Source of the DNA: Haloplanus sp. HW8-1
Lineage (GTDB): Archaea > Halobacteriota > Halobacteria > Halobacteriales > Haloferacaceae
Length of the DNA: 64,000 bases
NCBI RefSeq assembly: GCF_023703795.1
Contig: NZ_CP098518.1
Coordinates: 682,001 to 746,000 of the forward strand
Direction of reading: 5' to 3'
The translations under genes were made by a program, and so were the position numbers. Position 1 is the stretch's first letter; every line of letters starts with the position of its first letter. Under the pieces are notes generated by a model. It was not told where the DNA came from. It searched no databases and saw nothing but the letters and a program-made list of their open reading frames with translations. Positions 1-9,206 of the stretch are shown here, one piece after another.

Positions 1-1105
1 CCTTCCCGAGGACGAAGACGGCCTTCGACCGGGCCGCGTCGGTGCGCTCGTGATCTTCGAGCAGATCGAGAAGCGCGTCCTCGACGGCCGCCCCGCCGAG
101 TTCGACGAGACTCGTCGCGGCGAACTGCGCCGTCGTGCCGTCGTCGACGCCGAGGCAATCGACCAGCGCGTCGATGGCGTCTTTGCGTCCGTTATCACCC
201 GTCACGCGTCCGAGAAGCCACGCTGCGTTCCGTCGCTCACGTGGTTGATCGCTCTCCCTGAGCAGTTCGACGAGCGGGTCGACGACGCTCCGATCGGCCG
301 ACTCCAGTCGGTCCACGACCGTCTCACGGATGCGGTGGCTCTGTTCGGTCGGTGCCGCCGCGAGCAACTCGATGATCGAGAAGACGGCCGCCCGCCGAAC
401 CACGTCGCTCTCGTCGTCGAGCGCCGCGATCAGGGGATCGATGGCCTCCGGCCCCTGATACCCACCCAACGCCATGACTGCGGCGTATCGCACGTCGTCG
501 TTCTGATCGGTGACGGCGTCGAGAAGCGGCTTGAGCGCTCGATCGGTGCCGATGGCCGCCAGCGCATCGGCGGCATCGCGTCGTACGCGGCTCGTCGGAT
601 CGTCCAGCCGCGCGGCCAGCGCGTCGGCGGCGCGCTCGTCGCCGACGGCTCCGCAGGCCCGTGCCGCCCGGGCACGCACCCGTAGATTCGGATCGTCGAG
701 GGCGTCGATCAGCGCCGGGAGCGTACCGGGATCGGCCAGTCGACGGAGCGCGTTCGCGGCCGCCATCCGTAACTCCGGTCGGTCGGCCGACAGCGTCTCG
801 ACGAACGCCTCGGCACGCACCCAGTCGGCGCCGTCGTCGGTGTCGGCGCCCGCCATCTCGCCGATCAGCCGTTCGATGGCGTCGGCGCCGATGGCGTCGA
901 GCGCGTCGATGGCCGCGCCCCGAACCGCCTCGTCGTCGTCCGTCCGTGCCGCGGTTACCAGCGCGTCGACGGCCTGGGGCTCGTCGTCGACGACGTCGCC
1001 CAGGATCTCGGCGGCCCGCGTTCGAATCGTCGGCGAGTCGCTGAGTTTCAAGTGATCGAGCAGGGAATCTACGTCTCCGTCCTTTTCGAGCTGGTAGAGC
1101 GACAT
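1..1105 (-). CDS. HEAT-repeat protein of the che cluster (3' end beyond window)
   Basis: The minus-strand reading frame starts at the ATG at 1105 (MSLYQLEKDGDVDSLLDHLK) and stays open to base 1, so the C-terminus is outside the window. The visible 368 residues are tandem about 30-residue helical repeats of HEAT/PBS-lyase type, with recurrent AAxALxxIGD-like units. It follows cheR by 3 bp and is probably the last visible gene of a cheB-cheA-cheR operon. Haloarchaeal che clusters are known to carry a HEAT-PBS protein near CheF that links the Che system to the archaellum; that role here is inferred from position. Confidence 0.8.
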   Translation of the reverse strand, partial: MSLYQLEKDGDVDSLLDHLKLSDSPTIRTRAAEILGDVVDDEPQAVDALVTAARTDDDEAVRGAAIDALDAIGADAIERLIGEMAGADTDDGADWVRAEAFVETLSADRPELRMAAANALRRLADPGTLPALIDALDDPNLRVRARAARACGAVGDERAADALAARLDDPTSRVRRDAADALAAIGTDRALKPLLDAVTDQNDDVRYAAVMALGGYQGPEAIDPLIAALDDESDVVRRAAVFSIIELLAAAPTEQSHRIRETVVDRLESADRSVVDPLVELLRESDQPRERRNAAWLLGRVTGDNGRKDAIDALVDCLGVDDGTTAQFAATSLVELGGAAVEDALLDLLEDHERTDAARSKAVFVLGK

Positions 1106-1108
1106 GGG

Positions 1109-1933
1109 TCAGGTTCGTCGGTACACCCGTCGTCGTTTGTCAACCGTCTCCACCATCGGTCGACTCTTCCGTGGCAGCGTCTCCGTCATCCCGATGACGA
1201 GGTAGCCGCCGTCGCGAAGCGACGAGAGTACGGTGTCCACGACTGCCCGTTTGGATTCCGTGTTGATATAGATGAGGAGGTTCCGACAGAGCACGAGGTC
1301 CACGTTCCGTTTCGGCTCGTCGGCGATCAGGTCGTGCTGCTCGAAGGTGACGAGGTCCTTCACCTCGTCCCGGACGCTGAACTGGTCCCCGTCGCGGTCG
1401 ACGTACGACGCGGCGTCGTCGAGCGGCTCCAGCTCCTCGGCCACGTCTCGCGTTTTGGTGGTGTGATAGACGCCCTCGCGGGCGCGCTCCAGCACGTCGG
1501 CGTTGATGTCGGTCGCGAGGATCTCGAGTCCACGGGTCCGCACCTCGTCGTCGTCGAGGGCGAGCATCGCGATCGAGTAGGGCTCGCGCCCGTCCGAACA
1601 GGGGGCGCTCCACACCGTCGTTCGTCCGTGGCCGCTCGTCACCTCGCGCAGGACCTCCCGGATCGGCTCCCAGGCCTCGGGGTTGCGATAGAAACTGGTC
1701 ACGTTGATGCTCAGGGAGTCGAGCAGTGCCGTCGGCTCCTCGGGGTCCGACCGCACGAGGTCGAGATACGCGTCGTAGGACTCGACATCACGACGACGCA
1801 TCCGTGCGGAGATGCGGCGGTCCAGATACGACTCGTTGTAGTACGACGACTCGAAATCGAGTTTTCGCTCCAGGTGAGCCAGGAGGCGCTCGAACGCTTC
1901 GTCCTCGTCGGCGTCGGTCGAGTTCGAACTCAT
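1109..1933 (-). CDS. cheR: chemotaxis protein methyltransferase CheR
   Basis: 274 residues, normal length for CheR. The enzyme methylates glutamates on transducer (MCP) proteins using S-adenosylmethionine, in adaptation. The all-helical N-terminal domain (about 10-75) is followed by the SINVTSFYRN segment and a Rossmann methyltransferase fold. An SAM-binding region is visible at APCSDGREPYS, and the C-terminal part has the LCRNLLIYI motif typical of CheR. It lies 3 bp after cheA and 3 bp before the HEAT gene on the same strand, so operon transcription is likely. Confidence 0.95.
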   Translation of the reverse strand: MSSNSTDADEDEAFERLLAHLERKLDFESSYYNESYLDRRISARMRRRDVESYDAYLDLVRSDPEEPTALLDSLSINVTSFYRNPEAWEPIREVLREVTSGHGRTTVWSAPCSDGREPYSIAMLALDDDEVRTRGLEILATDINADVLERAREGVYHTTKTRDVAEELEPLDDAASYVDRDGDQFSVRDEVKDLVTFEQHDLIADEPKRNVDLVLCRNLLIYINTESKRAVVDTVLSSLRDGGYLVIGMTETLPRKSRPMVETVDKRRRVYRRT

Positions 1934-1936
1934 CGG

Positions 1937-3922
1937 CTACAGCGTCACCACGTCGAGGATGGGGACGATGTTGCCATCACCGAGGACCGCGGTCCCGCTG
2001 AGCCCCGGGATGCCGCTCAGGACGCCCTCCAACGGTTTGACGACCACCTCCTCCTGTTTGTTCACGGCGTCACACTGGAGTGCAGCACGGCGTTCGGACT
2101 TCCGGATGCGGAGCAACATCCCGTCTCCCTCGTTCGTCGCCCCGGGGACCTCCAGTTCGTCGGCCAGGTTGACCACCGGGTAGATGTCCTCGTCGTGTTC
2201 GATCGTCGGCTCCTCGTTGATCGTCTTGACCTCCGGGATCCGGCTGACTTCGTCGATGTTCTTGATCGGGATGCCGTACTCCTCGTCGCCGACCTCGACG
2301 AACAGCACCTTGACGATGGCGACGGTCACCGGGAGCCGGAGGGTGACGGTCGTCCCCTCGCCCTGCTCGCTCTCGACGTTCACCGAACCGTCGAGCTGTT
2401 TGACCGTGCTGTGGACGACGTCCATACCGACGCCCCGCCCGCTCACGTCGGTGACCTCGTCGGCGGTCGAGAAGCCGGGATGGAAGACCAGATCGTACAC
2501 CTCCGAGTCCTCCATGGAGTCGAGTTCGGCCTCCGAGCGGACGCCCGTCTCGAGGGCCTTCCGCCGGAGTTCGTCCACGTCGAGTCCGCGGCCGTCGTCC
2601 TCGACCGTGACGGTGACGTGGTCACGCTCTCGGCTGGCCCGGAGTTCGATGGTTCCCTCCCGATCCTTGCCAGCCCGTTCTCGCTCCGCCGGCGGCGCGA
2701 TGCCGTGGTCGACCGCGTTCCGGAGGATGTGCATCAGCGGGTCGCTGATCTCCGTGAGGATCGTGCGGTCGAGTTCGATGTCCTGTCCCTCCATCCGGAA
2801 GTCGATCTCTTTGCCCTGCTCCCGGGCGAGATCACGAACCAGCCGGGGGAACTTGCTGATCACCTTCCGCATCGGGATCAGCCGCATGTCCATCACCGTG
2901 TTCTGGAGGTTGCCAGTGATCTTGTCGAGTTCGCCGAGCGTGTCGGTCGCACTCCCCACGTCGCCGTCGTCGACGGCCCGCCGGAGTTTGATCCGGCTGG
3001 TCACCAACTGCTCGACCAGCCCGTGCAGGTCGTCGAGTTGGTCGACGTCCACCCGGACCGAGCTGATCTCGCGGGAGGACCCGTTCGAGCCCCCGCCGCT
3101 CGCCGTCCCGTCGTCGGTCGGCGTCGAGTCGGCTGTGTCGTCGGTCGACGTCGAGTCGGTCGTGTCGTCGTCGCCATCGTCGGCGAACTCCTCGTGTTCT
3201 TCGGGCTCCGTCCCCGTGACGCCGGCCTGTGCGATGTCGGCGTGCTCGATGGCCGAGACACGGTCGAGCGTCGAATGTAGTTCGTCGGCCGTCGTCGAGG
3301 CGACGACGAGTTCGAACCCGTTCTCGTACTCGCCGTCCTCGAGGGCCTCGGGGTCGGGTGTCGCCGACACCAGGTCCGCCTCCTCGCGAGCGGCTTCGAG
3401 GACGAGCATCGCGTCGACGCCTTTCATCTCCGACTCGCCCACCTCGACGGCGACCTCGAAGGTGTCGACCTGATCTTCGACGCCGGAGGCGGTATCGTCG
3501 TCGGTGGTGTCGTCGTCGCCGTCGTCGACCGTTGCGCCGGCCGCACCGTCCTCGATGACCGCACGGATGTCGTCTTCCAGATCCGCCGTCTCCACGTCGA
3601 CGGTGCCGTCCTCGTCGATGGATTCGACGGCGAGTTCGAGTCGGTCGACGCCCGCGAACACCAGATCCATCACTTCGGGGGTAACCGCCATCTCGCCCTC
3701 CCTGAGTTCGTCGAGGAGGTCCTCGATGGCGTGGGCGAGGTCGCTGGCGTCGTCGTAGCCCATGGCCCCGAAGTTCCCCTTCAGGGTGTGGGCCGTCCGG
3801 AAGATGTCGTCCATCGCCTCGCGGTCGTCCGGATCGGACTCCAGGGCCAGCAGGGAGTTGTTCAGGTCGGTCAACTGCTCTTCGCTCTCGTGGACGAACG
3901 CTTGGACGTACTCCTCTGTCAT
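1937..3922 (-). CDS. cheA: chemotaxis histidine kinase CheA
   Basis: 661 residues. An Hpt domain at the N-terminus carries the phospho-accepting His45 in the AHTLKGN motif. A P2-like region and a long Asp/Ser/Thr-rich linker (about 225-285) follow. Then come the dimerisation helices, the HATPase domain (ILRNAVDHGI, EDDGRGL and GRGVGMDVV boxes) and a C-terminal CheW-like domain. It autophosphorylates in response to transducers and passes phosphate to CheY and CheB. The ATG overlaps the cheB stop by 4 bp (ATGA), which implies translational coupling. No cheY is seen here; it is presumably elsewhere. Confidence 0.97.
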   Translation of the reverse strand: MTEEYVQAFVHESEEQLTDLNNSLLALESDPDDREAMDDIFRTAHTLKGNFGAMGYDDASDLAHAIEDLLDELREGEMAVTPEVMDLVFAGVDRLELAVESIDEDGTVDVETADLEDDIRAVIEDGAAGATVDDGDDDTTDDDTASGVEDQVDTFEVAVEVGESEMKGVDAMLVLEAAREEADLVSATPDPEALEDGEYENGFELVVASTTADELHSTLDRVSAIEHADIAQAGVTGTEPEEHEEFADDGDDDTTDSTSTDDTADSTPTDDGTASGGGSNGSSREISSVRVDVDQLDDLHGLVEQLVTSRIKLRRAVDDGDVGSATDTLGELDKITGNLQNTVMDMRLIPMRKVISKFPRLVRDLAREQGKEIDFRMEGQDIELDRTILTEISDPLMHILRNAVDHGIAPPAERERAGKDREGTIELRASRERDHVTVTVEDDGRGLDVDELRRKALETGVRSEAELDSMEDSEVYDLVFHPGFSTADEVTDVSGRGVGMDVVHSTVKQLDGSVNVESEQGEGTTVTLRLPVTVAIVKVLFVEVGDEEYGIPIKNIDEVSRIPEVKTINEEPTIEHDEDIYPVVNLADELEVPGATNEGDGMLLRIRKSERRAALQCDAVNKQEEVVVKPLEGVLSGIPGLSGTAVLGDGNIVPILDVVTL

Positions 3923-4995
3923 GCATTGACCTCCAGTTTGACGGCATCGAGGATGCCCCCGGGAAGGTCCCCGGCAGCCAACACGTCGTCGACACAGCCA
4001 CGTTCGATGGCCCGCTTGGGCATCCCGAACACGGCCGACGACGACTCGTCCTGTGCGAGGACGTGTCCGTCGGCGTCGTGGACGGCCTCTGCCCCGGCGG
4101 CACCGTCCGCGCCCATACCCGTGAGCACGACACCGACCAGCGGCCCGTCGACCGTCTCGGCCGCCGAGCGCATCGTCACGTCGGCGGCCGGACGCACGCC
4201 GTGCTCCGGTGGGTCCTCGTTCAACTTGGTACGGAGTCGCCCTCCACCGGCTCCCGCGACGACCAGGTGTTTGCCCCCGGGCGCGACGAGCACCTCGCCG
4301 CCGCCGATGCGGTCCCCGCCGGTCGCCTCCGAGACGTCGTACTCGCTCGCGGCGTCGAGCCGGTCGGCAAAGCGGGAGGTGAACGCGTCCGGCATGTGCT
4401 GGACGACCAGTACCCGAAGGTCGGCGTCCCGGGGCAGGGACCCGACGAGACTCTCGACGACGGTCGGGCCGCCGGTCGAGGACGCGATCACGACCGTCGC
4501 GCCGTCGCGATACTCCCGAGTGTCGGTGGCGACGCTGCCGGCCGCCGACCCACCCGTCGAGTCGACGGCGACCGCTCCCCGGCCGCTCACGTCGGCCTCG
4601 GCGACGGCTTTCACCTTCCGGACGAGTTGGTCTTCCTTGCTCGACATCCGGGTGCTCACCTCGCCGCCCGGTTTGGTGAAGAAATCGACCGCGCCCTTCT
4701 CCAGAGCCTCGAAAGTCACGTCGGCGCCGTCGGCCGTGTGGGCGCTCAGCATGAGGATGGGCGTCGGCTTGTCGTCCATGATCCGCTCGACGGCCTCCAG
4801 GCCGTCGACCTCGGGCATCTGGAGGTCCATCGTCACCACGTCCGGCCGGTGTTCGCGTACGGCGGCGACGGCCTCGGCACCGTTGGCGGCGGTGTCGACG
4901 ACGGTCACGTCGCCGTCTTCGAGCATGTCCGACAGCAGTGTCCGCATGAAGTGAGAGTCGTCGACGACGACCGCCCGCGTGGCTCTGTCGCTCAT
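3919..4995 (-). CDS. cheB: chemotaxis response regulator / protein-glutamate methylesterase CheB
   Basis: 358 residues with the start at the ATG at 4995 (MSDRATRAVVVDDSHFMR). The frame stays open upstream to 5136, but that extension is not receiver-like and was left out. A receiver domain (acidic pair VVDD, phospho-Asp in MDLQMPEVDG) is joined by a Gly/Ser-rich linker to the methylesterase domain. The catalytic Ser is in ASSTGG, the His in VQHMPD and the Asp in LTGMGADG. It removes methyl groups from transducers and may also deamidate them. It is the first gene of the cheB-cheA-cheR operon. Confidence 0.96.
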   Translation of the reverse strand: MSDRATRAVVVDDSHFMRTLLSDMLEDGDVTVVDTAANGAEAVAAVREHRPDVVTMDLQMPEVDGLEAVERIMDDKPTPILMLSAHTADGADVTFEALEKGAVDFFTKPGGEVSTRMSSKEDQLVRKVKAVAEADVSGRGAVAVDSTGGSAAGSVATDTREYRDGATVVIASSTGGPTVVESLVGSLPRDADLRVLVVQHMPDAFTSRFADRLDAASEYDVSEATGGDRIGGGEVLVAPGGKHLVVAGAGGGRLRTKLNEDPPEHGVRPAADVTMRSAAETVDGPLVGVVLTGMGADGAAGAEAVHDADGHVLAQDESSSAVFGMPKRAIERGCVDDVLAAGDLPGGILDAVKLEVNA

Positions 4996-5244
4996 CGTCG
5001 TCCGACCCCTCCGCCGAGCCGTCGGTTTGCCGGCGGACGCGGGGGTGTCCCGGCGAGTACCGGGGGGACTTGTCTCATCATTCGTTGCGCCAACCTTCCC
5101 ACAGCGGTGGAATAAATACACCGGCACCGTTATCATTCAGGATAATCCGACCAGTACGTTTAATGTGAAATTCCCCGACTGTGCGTGTATGGAGGAACGT
5201 GACGGAACCGATACCACCGGTCACGGCGGGCCGGGGGCGGACCC
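4996..5244. promoter_or_regulatory. divergent promoter region between cheB and cheW
   Basis: This 249-bp spacer between the divergent che genes is AT-richer than its surroundings. GGAATAAATA at 5109-5118 is a candidate TATA box for the cheB side. GTTTAATG at 5159-5166 is a candidate box for cheW. Between them lies a small inverted repeat, TTATC-N6-GATAA at 5130-5145. Start sites cannot be fixed from sequence; both genes would then have leaders rather than be leaderless. Confidence 0.4.
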
Positions 5245-5682
5245 ATGAGCGAGACGGCGACCCGCGGGCGAACCGTACAGCTTCTGGAGTTCGAACTGGG
5301 GACCGAGACATACTGTGTCGACATCGGACACGTCGCCGAAATCGTGGACGTGAACGATCTCACGGTGATCCCGAACGCCGCGAGTCACGTCGAGGGGGTG
5401 ATGGATCTCCGGGGCAAGACGACGACGATCGTCGATCCAAAGGTGGTGTTCGGCATCGACGACGACGGGGACGGCAAGCGGATCGTCGTGTTCGATCCCG
5501 ACCGGACGGCAGAGGGCAAGTCGATCGGCTGGATCGTCGACGAGGTCGAACAGGTCGTCGAGGTCGACGAGAGCGACGTGGAGTCTTCCCCCGTCGACGA
5601 CGACGAGGCAGTCAGGGGCGTGATCAAGCGCGACGACGACTTCGTTATCTGGGTTCGCCCGACCGTGGTCGATGTGTCGTAG
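5245..5682 (+). CDS. cheW: chemotaxis coupling protein CheW
   Basis: 145 residues, a single CheW domain (an SH3-like double beta-barrel). The N-terminus has LLEFELGTETYCVDIGHVAEIV, the usual first strands, followed by VMDLRGKTTTIVDPK, which matches the conserved NLRG..IPVID block. It couples transducers to CheA. It is transcribed divergently from cheB. About 260 bp after the stop are non-coding up to the HalX regulator; nothing recognisable is seen there. Confidence 0.95.
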   Translation: MSETATRGRTVQLLEFELGTETYCVDIGHVAEIVDVNDLTVIPNAASHVEGVMDLRGKTTTIVDPKVVFGIDDDGDGKRIVVFDPDRTAEGKSIGWIVDEVEQVVEVDESDVESSPVDDDEAVRGVIKRDDDFVIWVRPTVVDVS

Positions 5683-5943
5683 CGACGCCCCCGCCGGCCG
5701 ACCGACTGCTATCATCACCGATAACTCGGCCAGTAGCTTCTTGTACGACGAAGCGAACCGATTCGATGAAGCCTCACCGACGAGGGACGTACCGGGATGT
5801 TCCCGGCTCGGCCCGTTCGGGTCAATCGGAGGGGACGACGGACACGGCGCGCGAACGGAAGGTTGGGCCCCGCTTCGCCCGCGCACGGCTCGCGATTCGT
5901 TCCCCGATCGACCGCGTGATCCCTGCCACCAAAGAGTACGAAC

Positions 5944-6543
5944 ATGACGACCGAACTTTCGGACGCGACGGTGCTCATCGTCGACGACGAGCAGTCACTG
6001 GCGGATCTGTACGCCTACTGGATCGACGAGTTCGCCGAGGCGCGGACGGCCTACGACGGTAACGAGGCACTGGAAAAACTGGACGACGATATCGACGTAA
6101 TGTTGCTCGACCGACGGATGCCCGGTCTCTCGGGCGACGCGGTCGTCGATGCGGTTGCCGAGGAGGATTTCGACGTGCGGATCGTCATGGTGACGGCGGT
6201 CGATCCGGGGTTCGAAATCGTCGACATGGAGATCGACGACTACCTGGTGAAGCCCGTCGATCAGCCCGAACTCATGGACACCGTCGAGCGGATGGTGGTT
6301 CGGAACTCCTACGACGATCAGCTCCAACTCAAGTTCCAGCTCGTCGAGAAGAAGGTGACCCTCGAGGAGGCAAAGACGCCACACGAACTCGACGAGAGCG
6401 AGGAGTATCAGAAACTGCTCCGCCAACTCGACGCCGTCGAGAGCGAACTCGACTCCACCGTCGAGGAGTTCGACGACACCGATTTCACGGTCGCGTTCAG
6501 AGAACTCCCGAACGGCGGCCCGGTCGATTCCACCGAGGGGTAG
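5944..6543 (+). CDS. HalX-type response regulator
   Basis: 199 residues. The receiver domain has the acidic pocket VDDEQS, the phospho-Asp in MLLDRRMPGLSG, a conserved Thr in VTAVD and the Lys in YLVKPV. The C-terminal 70-80 residues form a charged helical segment (LQLKFQLVEKKVTLEEAK, DESEEYQKL) that matches the haloarchaeal HalX domain. HalX has no known DNA-binding fold and is thought to be an output or interaction module. The gene lies near the che genes but is a separate unit. Its partner kinase is not in view. Confidence 0.9.
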   Translation: MTTELSDATVLIVDDEQSLADLYAYWIDEFAEARTAYDGNEALEKLDDDIDVMLLDRRMPGLSGDAVVDAVAEEDFDVRIVMVTAVDPGFEIVDMEIDDYLVKPVDQPELMDTVERMVVRNSYDDQLQLKFQLVEKKVTLEEAKTPHELDESEEYQKLLRQLDAVESELDSTVEEFDDTDFTVAFRELPNGGPVDSTEG

Positions 6544-6972
6544 TTACCGGACGACCGTCACCGGCACGGGCGACCGGCGGACGACCGACTCGGCGACGCT
6601 CCCCAGCAGTACGCGCGTGACGCCTTCTCTGCCGTGGCTCCCGATGACGATGCCGTCCACGTCGTTGTTCTCCGCCCACTCGACGATGGCTCGCGAAGGC
6701 ATTCCGATCACCGTCTCCGCCGTCACGTCGACGCCGTGTTCGGCTGCCGTCTCCCGCGCTTCTTCCAAGACGTTCTCGACTCGTTCCTCCGCAGTCCGTT
6801 GCAGACGATCGAAGGTGCTCGGTGCGGCCTCGATCGATCCATAGCCCACGTCCGTGGGATCGATCACCGAGAGGATCGTGATGTCGGCGTCGGGATACTC
6901 ATCCAGCGCGAACGAGAGCGCGGCGTCTGCGGGGTCCGATCCGTCGACGGGAACGAGCAGTCGTTTCGTCAT
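6544..6972 (-). CDS. universal stress protein, UspA family
   Basis: 142 residues from the ATG at 6972 (MTKRLLVPVDGSD). An upstream GTG/ATG extension to 6996 exists but lies before the conserved first beta strand, so it is excluded. It is a Rossmann-like Usp fold with the ATP-binding signature at the C-terminus (IGSHGREG, then LLGSVAESV). The gene stops right after the convergent HalX regulator with no spacer. It is probably a stress-responsive nucleotide-binding protein; the exact role is unknown. Confidence 0.9.
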   Translation of the reverse strand: MTKRLLVPVDGSDPADAALSFALDEYPDADITILSVIDPTDVGYGSIEAAPSTFDRLQRTAEERVENVLEEARETAAEHGVDVTAETVIGMPSRAIVEWAENNDVDGIVIGSHGREGVTRVLLGSVAESVVRRSPVPVTVVR

Positions 6973-7097
6973 GACGGAGGATCCGGGCGACGGCACCGTA
7001 AGCGTAGGGGTCCGTTCCGTCCGACCGGGAACGCCGGCGCGGTGCCGTCGTCCGACAGGATAGTCAGGTTTTCGTAGGATGGCCCGCTACCCCCGGT

Positions 7098-7730
7098 ATG
7101 GGAAGCCAACGTTTCGCCTCGCGACGCGGATTTCTGACGGCCGTCGCGGGTGCCGCGGCGACGGCGACCGCCGCCGGCACCGCGGCGGCGCAGGCGTCGT
7201 TCGGTGGGTGGATGAGCGACGTGGGCAACTACAGCGAGGTCGAGGACGCGACCGAACAGGACGAGGTGACGATCACGGTCGGCGCCGAGGGTAACGGCGG
7301 TGCCTACGCCTTCGGTCCTCCGGCGGTCCAGGTCGACCCCGGAACCACCGTCGTCTGGGAGTGGACCGGCGAGGGGGGACAACACAACGTCGTCGCCGAG
7401 GAGGGCGGTGACTTCGAGAGTGATCTCACCGCCGAAGCCGGCTTCACGTTCGAACAGACTCTCGACTCCGAGGGGACGATCAAGTACTTCTGCCAGCCCC
7501 ACCGCGCGCTCGGCATGAAGGGTGTCGTCGTCGTCGGCGCGATGCCCGACTCCGACGGTGGTGGTGGCGGTGGCGGCGGTGGTGGCGGCGGCAGTTCCGC
7601 GCCCGCCGTCCCCGACAGCGCGAAGGCGCTCGTAGTCGCACTGACGAGCGGTCTGGTTTCAGTCCTCGCTCTCGCTTACTTCTTCGTCCGATACGGCGGC
7701 GATTACGGCGAGACGTTCGAGAGCGCTTGA
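7098..7730 (+). CDS. halocyanin-type blue copper protein, Tat-exported and membrane-anchored
   Basis: 210 residues. The N-terminus has a twin-arginine signal (SRRGFLTAVAGAAATA; read ASRRGF). The cupredoxin domain follows (about 45-150), with copper ligands visible as His in GGQHNVVAEE and Cys-His-Met in YFCQPHRALGM. A run of about twelve glycines then leads to a hydrophobic C-terminal helix and a cytoplasmic basic/acidic tail. Halocyanins carry electrons on the outer face of the membrane; here a C-terminal helix replaces the usual lipid anchor. Confidence 0.9.
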   Translation: MGSQRFASRRGFLTAVAGAAATATAAGTAAAQASFGGWMSDVGNYSEVEDATEQDEVTITVGAEGNGGAYAFGPPAVQVDPGTTVVWEWTGEGGQHNVVAEEGGDFESDLTAEAGFTFEQTLDSEGTIKYFCQPHRALGMKGVVVVGAMPDSDGGGGGGGGGGGGSSAPAVPDSAKALVVALTSGLVSVLALAYFFVRYGGDYGETFESA

Positions 7731-7968
7731 TTCCCCGTTCCGATTCCTGCCACCCGACCCGCGAGTGGCGACACTGGCGACCACGGCCCGGGCACCACCG
7801 GCGGATCCGGACGCGGTGGGTCGCCCCTCCGGTCGGCATCGGCGGCGGACCCGTCGACGGGCGCCGGTTGGGTGAAGCGGTTCCAGTATACGTTACGCCC
7901 GTGCGGTGGCTCCCCGACCGTCGTCCCAAGGGGATACACTCAAGCCCGGCGCGTCCACAGACACCATC

Positions 7969-8409
7969 GTGTACGAACGGGTCCTCGTACCCACGGACGG
8001 GAGCGATGCGGCGACGGCCGCTGCCGAGCACGCTATCGACCTTGCGGCGACCTGCGATGCGACGGTTCACGCGCTCTACGTCGTCGACGTCAGAATGAGT
8101 CCTATCAGTACCGGGATGGATCGCGAGGCGGTTCTCGACCTGCTCGACCGGTCTGACCACCAACCGGTGGCGTCGGTGACGGCGCTGGCTGAGGCGGCCG
8201 GCGTCCCGGTCGTCGAGGCGATCCGCCTCGGCGTCCCCCACGAGACCATCCGGGCGCACGCTGCGGAGCACGACATCGACCTCGTGGTGATGGGCACCCA
8301 CGGTCGCACCGGTCTGGAACGCACCCTCCTCGGGAGCGTCACCGAACGCGTCCTCCGGACGGTCGACGTCCCGGTCCTGACGGTCCGGGGACCGATCGAC
8401 GACGACTGA
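7969..8409 (+). CDS. universal stress protein, UspA family
   Basis: 146 residues if started at the GTG at 7969 (VYERVLVPTDGSD). The frame is open up to 7906, but the extension is not Usp-like. The ATP-binding motif is complete (MGTHGRTGLERTLLGSVTERV). It is a second Usp in the same neighbourhood on the other strand, only about half identical to the first by eye. A 174-bp spacer without evident coding follows before coaD. Confidence 0.9.
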   Translation: MYERVLVPTDGSDAATAAAEHAIDLAATCDATVHALYVVDVRMSPISTGMDREAVLDLLDRSDHQPVASVTALAEAAGVPVVEAIRLGVPHETIRAHAAEHDIDLVVMGTHGRTGLERTLLGSVTERVLRTVDVPVLTVRGPIDDD

Positions 8410-8583
8410 CCCGACGGCGAGGCCGACTACCCGAAGGCCGCGAGGGCCACCGTCGAACGCGAGGCGATGGGCAGCGTGGTGGCTCCGAGGGCCGCGGGAC
8501 GTCACGCTCCCGGCGTCGTCCGGTAGAGTCCCGAGTCGCTCGTGACCCCCAGCTACACGGAGGTGGCCGCTGTTGTTCGACGC

Positions 8584-9102
8584 ATGACATCCGCCGACCG
8601 TATCGTAGTCCTCGGTGGAACGTTCTCCCCGATCCACAACGGCCACCGCGCCCTGTTGCACCACGCCTTCCAGACGGCCAGCCACGACGGCGACGGTGAC
8701 GGCCACGTCGTCGTCGGACTGACCGCCTCCGAACTCGCGGCCGAGATGCGAAGTGATCCATCGCACGCGGAATTGATCGGATCGTACGCCAAGCGCCGCG
8801 ACGCGCTCGGCGCGGAACTCGACCGGATCGGCGACGCCTACTCGGCGTCCGCCGCGATCAGTCGCCTGGCGGACCCCGACGGTCCGGCCGCGACCCGCGA
8901 GGCTGTCGACGCCCTCGTCACGTCGCCGGAAGCCAAAGCCCAACGCCGAGCCTACGGGATCAACGAACGCCGCGTCGAGGCCGGACTGTCGCCGCTCGAA
9001 ATCCACACCGCTCCCTTCGTCGTCGACGAGGAGGGGACCCGCATCAGCAGCACTCGCATCCGGGACGGCGAGATCGACGTCCACGGTCGGCATCCGGACT
9101 GA
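8584..9102 (+). CDS. coaD: archaeal phosphopantetheine adenylyltransferase
   Basis: 172 residues from the ATG at 8584 (MTSADRIVVLGGTFSPIHNGH). An ATG/GTG-like extension to 8542 precedes it but lacks conservation. It is a nucleotidyltransferase of the cytidylyltransferase superfamily, with the HxGH motif in PIHNGH and the ISSTRIR motif near the C-terminus. The archaeal PPAT family converts 4'-phosphopantetheine and ATP to dephospho-CoA. The gene ends tail-to-tail with thiR, about 100 bp apart. Confidence 0.88.
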   Translation: MTSADRIVVLGGTFSPIHNGHRALLHHAFQTASHDGDGDGHVVVGLTASELAAEMRSDPSHAELIGSYAKRRDALGAELDRIGDAYSASAAISRLADPDGPAATREAVDALVTSPEAKAQRRAYGINERRVEAGLSPLEIHTAPFVVDEEGTRISSTRIRDGEIDVHGRHPD

Positions 9103-9206
9103 ACTGGTCCCGCCAGTCGGGAATCGCGGTCGAGGGGGCGACCCGCCGCGAGCGGGACACGGAACGGCTCCCGCGAAATCTCCGATTCGCTATCGCGACA
9201 TGCAAT

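Noticed and set aside
1052-3280. A 742-codon plus-strand frame over cheR and cheA
   Set aside because: It mirrors the two che genes on the other strand. It has no recognisable domain; CheR and CheA motifs are unambiguous on the minus strand.
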